From: Chitinophagaceae bacterium
GTDB lineage: Bacteria > Bacteroidota > Bacteroidia > Chitinophagales > Chitinophagaceae
Length of the DNA: 8,446 nt
Direction of reading: 5' to 3'
Assembly: GCA_003136915.1 (NCBI GenBank)
Contig: PLEB01000286.1
Coordinates: 1-8,446 of the forward strand
The notes beneath the pieces were generated by a model. That model was not told where the DNA came from and ran no database searches. It saw only the letters and a program-made list of their open reading frames with translations. Position numbers and translations under genes: made by a program. Position 1 is the stretch's first letter. Every line of letters begins with the position of its first letter. This document shows positions 1 to 6,486 of this stretch, piece by piece.

Positions 1-704
1 ACCAGGGATTCGTCTATACCTTGCGATCTCCGCCATAGTTCAACACCATTTTTTCCCAAAAAGGTTTGCATCATCGCAACCGGTATCTCGCTTAATTTTT
101 TCACTGTCTCGATGCCCATCTTGAGCAGCTTATACCCGGTTTGTGTTCCGACCCCCGGGATCTTCATAATACTCAAAGGCGCTAAAAATGATTTCTCATA
201 ACCAAAAGGGATTTCCATTTGTCCATTGGGTTTGGCTTCATTGGTGGCTACTTTGCTGATCAGTTTATTGCTGGCGAGGCCATAGGAAACCGGTAAGCCG
301 CTTTCGCGGATCACTTTTGTTTTGAGTTCATCCGTGAATTTTTTGCAGCCATGGAATTTATCCATCCCGGTGAGGTTTACATAGAACTCATCGATGGAAG
401 CTTTTTCAAAAACAGGAACGGTATCCCTGATGATATCCGTAACGGTTTTAGAATATTTGCTATAGGCTTCAAAATCGCTTTTGACCACGATGGCATGGGT
501 GCACAATCTTTTTGCCATATACATGGGCATAGCGCTGTGGATTCCGAATTTCCGGGCTTCATAACTGCAGGCAGCAACCACACCCCGGTCATTGCTTCCC
601 CCGATCAGGATAGGTTTGCCGGTCAGGGCCGGGTTGCGCAGCTGTTCAACCGATACAAAAAAAGTATCGAGATCCAGGTGTGCAATATGCCTTTCGCTTG
701 CCAT
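1..704 (-). CDS. dinB: DNA polymerase IV (DinB, Y-family), 3' part cut off by window edge
   Basis: A Y-family translesion DNA polymerase that copies past damaged bases without proofreading. Reading the minus strand from the ATG at 704 gives 234 residues with no stop before the window edge. The family usually has about 350-400 residues, so most of the C-terminal little-finger domain is missing. Visible motifs are HLDLDTFF at residues 9-16 (catalytic Asp11, steric-gate Phe16), CSYEARKFGI around 46-55, and SIDEFYVN at 103-110 (catalytic Asp105 and Glu106). A helix-hairpin-helix segment (IPGVG) lies near residue 190. Because the active-site acids are kept, this is an active Pol IV type rather than the inactive ImuB type. 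Its start lies 5 bases after the stop of the DnaE-like gene, so the two are almost certainly co-transcribed and translationally coupled. No clear Shine-Dalgarno sequence precedes it. Confidence 0.95.
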   Translation of the reverse strand, partial: MASERHIAHLDLDTFFVSVEQLRNPALTGKPILIGGSNDRGVVAACSYEARKFGIHSAMPMYMAKRLCTHAIVVKSDFEAYSKYSKTVTDIIRDTVPVFEKASIDEFYVNLTGMDKFHGCKKFTDELKTKVIRESGLPVSYGLASNKLISKVATNEAKPNGQMEIPFGYEKSFLAPLSIMKIPGVGTQTGYKLLKMGIETVKKLSEIPVAMMQTFLGKNGVELWRRSQGIDESL

Positions 705-709
705 GGCCG

Positions 710-3667
710 TTAACTGAGATTTTCGTAGATCCTTTTTTTATGCCCGACTTTCTCCATCTTGTTCACTTCAATGCTATGCACGCCAAAATCTTCCGCGACC
801 TTGCCCGTGATCCGGTAAAAGCCACTGTCGTGCAGTGGAAAATTTTTCGCCGAGTCCGGAAAATGAACAGTATCGATCCAGTCCAGTTCAGCGTCTACAA
901 AAGTTCCAAAGAACATTTCATCATTGTATTTGGTCACCACATGCTTACGGGCAATGAAATAGGTGAGAGCAGATACGATCTTTCCTTTATGCAGGTGCAG
1001 ATCAGCGGCCCTGATGTATTTTTCCGGATGGTCATCCACCAGTTCAAAAGGATTGGTCAGTGGAAAACCCAGAATTTCTATCTGGTCATAAAGATCATCC
1101 AGGCGGGTGTCAACCAATTCTGGCAGAATAAATTCCACCGGGGCTTCATGAAAAAGCGCCGGGCCATTGTGCAGCTGCGGTTGATTTTTCTTTTGTAAAA
1201 AATTAGCTTCCCAGAGTAAATGTTTTTTTGATTTGCCCGTGAACCGGAATGCTCCAATGCTGATCAATGTATTGAGCTGTTCCAATCCTGCGGCTGTCCG
1301 TTCAATAAAATCCTGGAGATGCAGGTAATCCCCATGATTTCTTCGCTCCTCCAGGATCTGTTCCACGAGCTTATCCTGCAGACGCTTGATGTGCACAAAA
1401 CCCGTATACACTTTGCTGCCGCGGATATTGCTGTACTTATCACTCCGGTTAACACAAGGCGGTTCAATATCGCCTCCGGTTTTTAGCAATTCCAAAAAAT
1501 AAAGTTCTGTTGAATAAAATCCGCCAAAATTATTGATGACGGCAACCATGAACTCCTTCGGATAGTAGGTTTTCAGAAAAAGGCTCATATAGCTTTCCGC
1601 TGCAAAACTGGCCGAATGGGCTTTGTTGAAAGAATAACCGGCAAAGCTTTCCATCTGACGCCAGATCTCTGCTGTCAGCGCCTCGTCCCTTCCCAATTTC
1701 TTCGAACTGGAAAAGAATTCCTCTCTGATTATTTCGAACTGATTATTCGAACGGTATTTACCAGACATGGCCCGTCTCAGTATGTCGGCCTTCCCTAAAT
1801 CAAGTCCGCCATAATAATGCGCAATTTTTATCACGTCTTCCTGGAAGACCATCACGCCGAATGTTTCCGATAAATGTTCTTCAAACAGGGGATGCAGGTA
1901 ATTAACCTTATCCCGGTTATGATAACGGTAGATATATTCTTTCATCATCCCGGATTGCGCCACGCCGGGCCGGATGATGGAGCTTGCTGCAACCAGCGTG
2001 ATATAATCATCACAGCGCAGTTTCTTGAGCAGTTGCCGCATGGCCGGTGATTCAATATAAAAGCATCCGATGGAATTAGCGTTCCTGATCTGTGTGGCTA
2101 CATGCTTATCTTTCTTAAATGCTTCCAGATCGTGGATATCTATGCTGACTCCTCTATTTTGTTGGATGAGTCGCTGTGCTTCCCTGATATGACTCAAACC
2201 GCGCTGACTCAGGATATCAAACTTATTCATACCGATATCTTCGGCTACGAACATATCGATCTGCGCGGTAGGGAAACCCTTGGGCGGCATAAAGAGAGAT
2301 ACATAGTTTACGATCGGTTCCTGGGAGATCAGCATACCGCAGGGATGCAGCGAAGGGTAACTCGGAAATCCCTGCATGAGCTTTCCATATTGCAGGATCA
2401 GCCTGCTATTGCTGTCCCTGGCCGTATTGGTCCGTTGCAGGTCTACAATTTCTTTATCAGGCATGCCGAGGACCTTGCCCAGCTGCCGGATAATGGAATC
2501 ATGTTTAAAAGTGGGATAGGATCCCAGCAAGGCAACCTGGCTTTTGCCATAACGCTTAAAAATATAGTCCATCACATCATCCCGGTCAGTATGAGAGAAA
2601 TCGATATCGAAATCCGGCGGTGATTTGCGATGCGGATTTAAAAACCGTTCAAAATATAAATTGAGTTCGATGGGATTTACGTTGGTGATGAAAAGACAGT
2701 AGGCTACAATGGAGTTGGCTCCGCTGCCCCGGCCGACATAATAATATTCCCGGAGCTGGGCATAACGGATAAAATCCCAGTTGATTAAAAAATAGCTGTT
2801 GAACCCCAGGTCATTGATGATCTTCAATTCTTTTTTTAACCGCTCTTCAGCTAATTTGTTATTTGGGCCAAACCGTTTCTTAAGCCCTTCCGTGGCCAGT
2901 TTTTCCAGGAAAACCCGGTCGTCTTCCTTTGTTCCGCCATAGGTATTTTTATTTTTATCTGTGCCGAATTCCATTTCAATATGGCACTGATCCATCAGCT
3001 TATAGGTGTTGGTAACTATAAATGAATAGGCACTGAATTTATTTAAGAGTTCCGACGGAGAAACAAAAGTTTCCGTCGGTTCGCATTGTTCCTCTTTAGA
3101 CAATTTCGCCAGGATGGTATTTTTTGCAATGCAGCGAAGCAGGCGGTGTAAAGAAAAATGCGTTTTATCCTGAATGGTTACCGGTTGACGGATGACCAGT
3201 TTATCCGGGTGTTTACGAAGATCCGGGTTGAATAGCCTGTTTAGTTCGGATGGCAATATTCCAATGCGCTCATTTGGCAGCAGGTTTTCCGGATTCTTAG
3301 CACTCAATGGATAGATCACAAACCCGTCCCGGCCATCTAAAAAAAAGGATTGATCCGCACCGGCTTCGGGGAAATCTTTCTTGCTCAGCAGGTACTCCGA
3401 TACAAAATCATGGATCCATGCAAGACCTTTATTGCTTGCAGCGAGTAAAATATAAAGTAATTGGTCCTCGTTGCGTATCTCAACACCGGCAATGGGCTTT
3501 ATGCCTGCTTCCCTGCAAAGCTTTACAAAATCCCAGGTATCACAGGTGGCGTTGATATTGGTGAGCGCCAAAGCTGTAACGCCCTTGCCCAGGGCCGTTT
3601 GAACGAGTTGCTGGGTTGAAAAAGTACCGTACAGAAAACTAAAATAAGTCTTGCAGTTGAGATACAT
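710..3667 (-). CDS. Short DnaE-type DNA polymerase III alpha subunit, probably error-prone (DnaE2/ImuC-like)
   Basis: A C-family DNA polymerase of 985 residues, clearly shorter than replicative DnaE (about 1,160 in E. coli). The N-terminal PHP domain (1 to about 230) has lost metal ligands: the usual HxHSxYS is NCKTYFS at 4-10, and the usual ALTD reads ALTN. PHP-based proofreading is therefore unlikely. The polymerase core looks intact: GRGSGANS at 312-319, PDFDIDF at 351-357 (Asp354, Asp356) and KFD at 482-484 (Asp484) supply the three catalytic aspartates, and GYSFNKAHS lies near 677-685. A helix-hairpin-helix region follows around 760-810 and an OB fold around 895-975. The protein ends there, without the C-terminal domain that binds the tau clamp-loader subunit. 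Tight linkage to dinB supports a role in mutagenic damage tolerance rather than bulk replication. The ATG at 3667 is the only start that begins at the PHP domain. The main alternative is an unusual second replicative DnaE. Confidence 0.92.
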   Translation of the reverse strand: MYLNCKTYFSFLYGTFSTQQLVQTALGKGVTALALTNINATCDTWDFVKLCREAGIKPIAGVEIRNEDQLLYILLAASNKGLAWIHDFVSEYLLSKKDFPEAGADQSFFLDGRDGFVIYPLSAKNPENLLPNERIGILPSELNRLFNPDLRKHPDKLVIRQPVTIQDKTHFSLHRLLRCIAKNTILAKLSKEEQCEPTETFVSPSELLNKFSAYSFIVTNTYKLMDQCHIEMEFGTDKNKNTYGGTKEDDRVFLEKLATEGLKKRFGPNNKLAEERLKKELKIINDLGFNSYFLINWDFIRYAQLREYYYVGRGSGANSIVAYCLFITNVNPIELNLYFERFLNPHRKSPPDFDIDFSHTDRDDVMDYIFKRYGKSQVALLGSYPTFKHDSIIRQLGKVLGMPDKEIVDLQRTNTARDSNSRLILQYGKLMQGFPSYPSLHPCGMLISQEPIVNYVSLFMPPKGFPTAQIDMFVAEDIGMNKFDILSQRGLSHIREAQRLIQQNRGVSIDIHDLEAFKKDKHVATQIRNANSIGCFYIESPAMRQLLKKLRCDDYITLVAASSIIRPGVAQSGMMKEYIYRYHNRDKVNYLHPLFEEHLSETFGVMVFQEDVIKIAHYYGGLDLGKADILRRAMSGKYRSNNQFEIIREEFFSSSKKLGRDEALTAEIWRQMESFAGYSFNKAHSASFAAESYMSLFLKTYYPKEFMVAVINNFGGFYSTELYFLELLKTGGDIEPPCVNRSDKYSNIRGSKVYTGFVHIKRLQDKLVEQILEERRNHGDYLHLQDFIERTAAGLEQLNTLISIGAFRFTGKSKKHLLWEANFLQKKNQPQLHNGPALFHEAPVEFILPELVDTRLDDLYDQIEILGFPLTNPFELVDDHPEKYIRAADLHLHKGKIVSALTYFIARKHVVTKYNDEMFFGTFVDAELDWIDTVHFPDSAKNFPLHDSGFYRITGKVAEDFGVHSIEVNKMEKVGHKKRIYENLS

Positions 3668-3681
3668 GATACTGCAAGAAT

Positions 3682-3733
3682 ACTAATTTATTTAGTTTTA
3701 TACTACTAATTTTATTAGTTATTGATTATCAAT
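3682..3733. promoter_or_regulatory. Three tandem inverted repeats upstream of the dnaE-dinB cassette, candidate operator
   Basis: Directly upstream of the polymerase gene are three palindromes in a row. ACTAA-TTTAT-TTAGT lies at 3682-3696, ACTAAT-TTT-ATTAGT at 3705-3719, and ATTGAT-T-ATCAAT at 3721-3733. The first two share the half-site ACTAA/TTAGT with a 5-base spacer, and their centres are 23 bases apart. The third has a different half-site. They lie 15 to 66 bases before the start codon, where a repressor would block transcription. Damage-inducible control by a LexA-like or other repressor is inferred from the downstream genes. No regulator gene is present and the motif was not matched to a known operator. 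AT-rich DNA yields short palindromes by chance, but two matching ones side by side are less expected. Confidence 0.5.
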
Positions 3734-3770
3734 CGCTCATAAATCATAAAACATGTGTTGCGTAATAAAA

Positions 3771-3815
3771 CAACCGTTCGCGGGAAAAATAATCATCTTT
3801 TTTCCGGAACGGTTG
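3771..3815 (-). terminator. Strong stem-loop, probable terminator of the lipoprotein/oxidoreductase transcript
   Basis: CAACCGTTC at 3771-3779 pairs perfectly with GAACGGTTG at 3807-3815. The stem continues inward through CGG (3781-3783) with CCG (3804-3806), and five A-T pairs (3785-3789 with 3799-3803), with two bulged G bases and a 9-base loop. On the minus strand the hairpin comes 32 bases after the lipoprotein stop codon and is followed by TTTTATTA, as in an intrinsic terminator. It separates the upstream minus-strand genes from the dnaE-dinB cassette, which then needs its own promoter. Confidence 0.7.
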
Positions 3816-3847
3816 TAATCTTTCTGCTGATGAATTAATTATATAAA

Positions 3848-4027
3848 TTAATTATGGATATCAAAGTTAACACCAGCCGGTGGTGGCATATGATGACGGT
3901 CATAATACTCACGGGTATGATGATGATACTGATGATAATAATGCTGTTCCGCGCAGCCGGTTGCAGCAAATAAGATGGTTATCAATAGCAATAAAGACAA
4001 CCCGAATTTAAAAATCTTTTGCATCAT
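3848..4027 (-). CDS. Small His/Tyr-rich lipoprotein, unknown function
   Basis: With the ATG at 4027 the product has 59 residues. It has a lysine-bearing N-terminus, a long hydrophobic stretch (about 8-22) and a lipobox ending at Cys25 (AATGC). The predicted mature chain is only 35 residues, of which 8 are His and 5 are Tyr, including an HHH and an HH cluster, followed by PPP. A lipid-anchored, metal-binding or metal-buffering envelope peptide is a reasonable guess, but no family is recognised. Longer in-frame starts exist (ATG at 4060, TTG at 4111), but they would put charged residues before the signal peptide and are less likely. It lies 80 bases after the oxidoreductase gene on the same strand and is followed by the stem-loop at 3771-3815, so the two are probably co-transcribed. 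An 8-bp inverted repeat touches the start codon. Confidence 0.75.
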   Translation of the reverse strand: MMQKIFKFGLSLLLLITILFAATGCAEQHYYHQYHHHTREYYDRHHMPPPAGVNFDIHN

Positions 4028-4054
4028 TGAACAATTTATACGTTCATGTTCAAT
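4026..4054 (-). promoter_or_regulatory. Inverted repeat overlapping the lipoprotein start codon
   Basis: ATTGAACA (4026-4033) and TGTTCAAT (4047-4054) are perfect 8-base arms around a 13-base loop. In the minus-strand transcript this stem would enclose the ribosome-binding region and the first two bases of the ATG at 4027. It could limit translation, or the DNA dyad could bind a regulator. Both roles are inferred from position only. Confidence 0.35.
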
Positions 4055-4107
4055 AATCATGCCCCGGGCCTGCTCTTTACGGACGGGAAGCAGTAACCCG
4101 CGGCTAC

Positions 4108-5181
4108 TCAAAGCACAATTCTTTTTCCTTCACGTGAAGATTGCATGGCCGCTTCCAGTATTTTAACAACGATCAGGTTATTTTCAAGGGAAGAAAGATC
4201 GTTTCCAGTTTGCAGGTGGCCACGCAATACGGCTGCCAGGTAAACTAAATTATCCGGGTACGCTGCAGGCTTTACTTCCACTTTATCATAGCTGTCGTGA
4301 AGCCTTTCCTGCAGGGTATTGCTATTCAGCGCATGGAGATAACCCGTTTCACCAAATACTTCCAGATCCTTGATACCGAAAGGCCAGCTCCAGGATGCTT
4401 CAATAAGACCGGTAGCGCCGGGGTATTCCAGCAGTATGGTGGCATCATCATCCACTTTCGGATAGAGATCCGGTTTATAGTGCCTGGTGATGGCTGTAAC
4501 GGCAATGGGCGTTTTCCCTTCCATCAGCCAGGTCATCAGGTTGGCTCCGTAACAACCGAAATCAACCAGTGCGCCTGCACCGTTCTTCGCCGGATCTGTA
4601 AGCCATTTTAAAAAATCCGGGCTGCAACCAATCTCAATGGGTCCCTGGTGCCCATCATGCACAACCATTTTGCGAATATTTCCAATGGCTTTTTGTGCGT
4701 GTATCATTTCATATACCTGCTGGTTGCTGCCATACCAGGTGGTTTCATAATTCGTGAGAATACGGATATGATATTGGCTGGCCAGTGCCGCCATTCGTTC
4801 AGCCTGTTTCACACTAATGGCCAGGGGTTTTTCCACCATTACGGAAACCCGTTTCGGGGCGCAGGCTTCCACCACAGCCAGATGATCTGCTATCGGATTA
4901 TAGGCCAGCACCACATCGGGTTTTATATGGTCCAGCATGGACGATACGCTGGTATAGAAAAGGGAGTCCGGCAACTGGTATTTTTTCTTATAGCGCTGCA
5001 CCAATCCGGGATCGCTTTCTGCAATGCCCAGAATGATCAGCTTTCCCTTCTTATAGTTCTCCATTAGTCCATATACATGATCATGCTGAAGACCCGCCAC
5101 GCCTACGCGGAGTGCTGTCTGTTGAGGGAATGCAAATCCGGCACATGATAAAAGAATTCCCAGCAAAGCGGCTGTTTTCAT
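4108..5181 (-). CDS. Exported Gfo/Idh/MocA-family oxidoreductase
   Basis: A predicted NAD(P)-dependent oxidoreductase of 357 residues, probably acting on a sugar or sugar derivative; the substrate cannot be read from the sequence. Residues 1 to about 20 form a signal peptide (Lys2, hydrophobic 4-18), so the enzyme should sit in the periplasm. LLSC at 10-13 also allows lipoprotein processing. The Rossmann part starts at 25 with GVAGLQHDHV, a variant of the usual GxGxxG seen in secreted members of the family. EKP at 117-119 supplies the typical catalytic Lys. VDFGCYG at 206-212 matches the second family motif, with Tyr211 where many members have His, as in glucose-fructose oxidoreductase. The ATG at 5181 was chosen because an upstream TTG at 5229 would put 16 polar residues before the signal peptide. 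The small lipoprotein gene follows on the same strand. Confidence 0.88.
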   Translation of the reverse strand: MKTAALLGILLSCAGFAFPQQTALRVGVAGLQHDHVYGLMENYKKGKLIILGIAESDPGLVQRYKKKYQLPDSLFYTSVSSMLDHIKPDVVLAYNPIADHLAVVEACAPKRVSVMVEKPLAISVKQAERMAALASQYHIRILTNYETTWYGSNQQVYEMIHAQKAIGNIRKMVVHDGHQGPIEIGCSPDFLKWLTDPAKNGAGALVDFGCYGANLMTWLMEGKTPIAVTAITRHYKPDLYPKVDDDATILLEYPGATGLIEASWSWPFGIKDLEVFGETGYLHALNSNTLQERLHDSYDKVEVKPAAYPDNLVYLAAVLRGHLQTGNDLSSLENNLIVVKILEAAMQSSREGKRIVL

Positions 5182-5199
5182 TTTATAGTTATTTATATG

Positions 5200-5230
5200 G
5201 GAAAATAAGACTTCTCCCCAAACCTTCAAA
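5200..5230 (-). promoter_or_regulatory. Possible Bacteroidota-type promoter for the oxidoreductase gene
   Basis: On the minus strand, TTTG (5230-5227) is followed after 19 bases by TATTTTCC (5207-5200). Bacteroidota promoters have TTTG near -33 and TAnnTTTG near -7 with about this spacing. The -7 element differs from consensus at its last two bases. Position about 20-50 bases before the ATG at 5181 fits, but the match is weak. Confidence 0.3.
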
Positions 5231-5259
5231 TTCTTCCTATCTGCTTAATAAATTAAATC

Positions 5260-5367
5260 ATGAAAAAGTTAGTTATATTATTTACCATATCCATTTTTTT
5301 TATAGCCTCAGCGACAGCTCAAATTCAGCCGGGGTGGATGCAACGGCGGTTCAGGCATTTTGAATAA
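5260..5367 (+). CDS. 35-codon frame with signal peptide; small secreted peptide or frameshifted remnant
   Basis: From the ATG at 5260 a frame of 35 codons ends with TAA at 5365-5367. Residues 1-21 look like a textbook signal peptide: MKK, a hydrophobic core, then ASATAQ. Only 14 residues (IQPGWMQRRFRHFE) would remain after cleavage. If one G is dropped from the GGGG run at 5331-5334, the frame continues for another 20 residues rich in Gly and Asn (GCNGGSGILNN, then AGQIVTLIG) to a TAA at 5396-5398, just before the propeller lipoprotein. That reads more like a natural secreted protein than the basic tail does, so this may be a recently broken gene or a sequencing error. No homologue is recognised. 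The clear signal peptide is the main support that it was once, or still is, a gene. Confidence 0.4.
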   Translation: MKKLVILFTISIFFIASATAQIQPGWMQRRFRHFE

Positions 5368-5408
5368 CGCGGGTCAAATTGTAACTTTAATTGGTTAAAT
5401 TAGAAGGT

Positions 5409-6464
5409 ATGAGATCCCGCCTGATTGATTGTTTTGCTATCCTATTGCTGATCATGCTGTCTTCAGCCTGCAAAAAAACTGTAACCAATGCAACGACTTC
5501 CGGACCTACTGTATATGTTGCCGGAAATGGCGGAAATTCAGCCTTATATTGGAAAAACGGTATAGCTACTGTTTTACCAAAGCAATCGCCAAATAATTAT
5601 TCTGCGGCTTCTTCGATCTTTGTTTCTGACACGGACGTATATGTGGCAGGTTCGGATTACACTGGGAATATCAGCGCAGGAGTCACGATAAATGCTGTGT
5701 ATTGGAAAAACGGGACGGAAATCAAGCTGACGAATTTGTCCAAGCCGCAGAGAGCTTTCGCCAATTCGATTTTTGTATCGGGGGGGGATATTTATGCGGC
5801 AGGATACGAACTAACGAGTGATAGTGTCGGTATTGCCGTATATTGGAAAAATGGTGATCTTGTTAATCTAACCCCCCTGACACCGCCTTATCCTACTCCT
5901 CCTACGCCGCCTGTAAATACGATTGGTTCTTATCAGTTGTTTGACTATGCACAGGCCTTTTCAATCTATGTCTCCGGTAATGATGTATATGTTTCCGGGT
6001 TTGATCAATTTTATAAAGCAGCATTTTGGAAAAACGGAGTGAAAACGCAATTGTCGGATGTGTACGAAATCAGTAATGCCAATTCAATCTTTGTTTCGGG
6101 CAGTGACGTGTATACGGCGGGTTGGCTCGGTGATTCTGCAGTGTACTGGAAGAACGCGACGATCAATTACCTTCAGGATCTAATGCCTGCCCAGGCTTAT
6201 TCAGTGTATGTTTCCGGCAGTGATGTATATGTGGCGGGAGGCCAGGATGGCTATGCGCAGTATTGGAAAAACGGGACAGCTACAAACCTGCAATCGGGCG
6301 ATGCATCATTGGCAAATTCTATTTTCGTCGCTGGCAATAATGTTTATGTAGCGGGTGGTAAAATTGGCATACCCCAGTACTGGAAAAACGGGGCAACCAC
6401 CAATCTGCCAATCCAGCCTGGCGGCCTCGCGAGTGCCTACGGGATATTTGTGACGAATCCATAA
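5409..6464 (+). CDS. Surface/periplasmic lipoprotein, probable seven-bladed beta-propeller of YWKNG repeats
   Basis: The product has 351 residues. Residues 1-21 are a lipoprotein signal peptide (Arg2 and Arg4, hydrophobic core, LSSAC with Cys21). Almost all the rest is one repeated unit of about 39-61 residues: SIFVSGSDVYVAG, a variable loop, then A-YWKNG and a short T-x-L strand. The [YF]WKN motif occurs at 47, 98, 145, 206, 246, 285 and 324, giving seven units; the last four are the most regular (39-40 apart). Unit 1 lacks the opening SIFVSG strand, and the protein ends with an orphan AYGIFVTNP strand, which would close the ring. A proline-rich insert (about 155-169) sits after the third motif. 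No catalytic residue stands out; ligand binding is a guess. The ATG at 5409 gives a compact signal peptide; a TTG at 5391 would add six residues. The cytochrome gene starts 22 bases after its stop. Confidence 0.82.
   Translation: MRSRLIDCFAILLLIMLSSACKKTVTNATTSGPTVYVAGNGGNSALYWKNGIATVLPKQSPNNYSAASSIFVSDTDVYVAGSDYTGNISAGVTINAVYWKNGTEIKLTNLSKPQRAFANSIFVSGGDIYAAGYELTSDSVGIAVYWKNGDLVNLTPLTPPYPTPPTPPVNTIGSYQLFDYAQAFSIYVSGNDVYVSGFDQFYKAAFWKNGVKTQLSDVYEISNANSIFVSGSDVYTAGWLGDSAVYWKNATINYLQDLMPAQAYSVYVSGSDVYVAGGQDGYAQYWKNGTATNLQSGDASLANSIFVAGNNVYVAGGKIGIPQYWKNGATTNLPIQPGGLASAYGIFVTNP
5505..6461 (+). repeat. Seven coding repeats of about 117-183 bp within the propeller gene
   Basis: The tandem protein units are also visible in DNA: TATTGGAAAAACGG or a close variant recurs at about 5547, 5700, 5841, 6024, 6144, 6261 and 6378. 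Each time it follows a segment like ATCTTTGTTTCGGGCAGTGA. Similarity at base level suggests fairly recent amplification. Such repeats could gain or lose blades by recombination. Confidence 0.8.
5780..5787 (+). repeat. G8 homopolymer inside the propeller gene
   Basis: Eight consecutive G bases span the codons for Ser-Gly-Gly-Asp (residues 124-127) in the third unit. Other units encode the equivalent glycine turn without a long G run. A tract of this length is prone to slippage, and a one-base change would truncate the protein. Confidence 0.6.
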
Positions 6465-6486
6465 AAATAGCAGTCTATATCGAGAT

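Noticed and set aside
1..704. Reading the Y-family polymerase as ImuB
   Set aside because: ImuB proteins lack the catalytic acids, whereas Asp11, Asp105 and Glu106 are all present here in standard motifs.
2102..2623. A 173-codon open frame on the plus strand opposite the DnaE-like gene
   Set aside because: It lies wholly antisense to a gene with intact polymerase motifs and shows no recognisable domain or initiation signal. The same applies to the plus-strand frames at 680-1198 and 351-713.
3753..3818. A 21-codon plus-strand frame in the gap before the lipoprotein gene
   Set aside because: It is produced by the arms of the terminator stem-loop and has neither a plausible signal nor conserved features.
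4648..5067. A 139-codon open frame on the plus strand opposite the oxidoreductase gene
   Set aside because: Its sequence is the mirror of conserved Gfo/Idh/MocA motifs on the other strand, and it has no coherent domain of its own.
5386..5399. TTTAA-TTGG-TTAAA dyad just before the propeller gene
   Set aside because: A short A/T-only palindrome with 5-base arms in AT-rich DNA; too likely by chance to call as an operator.
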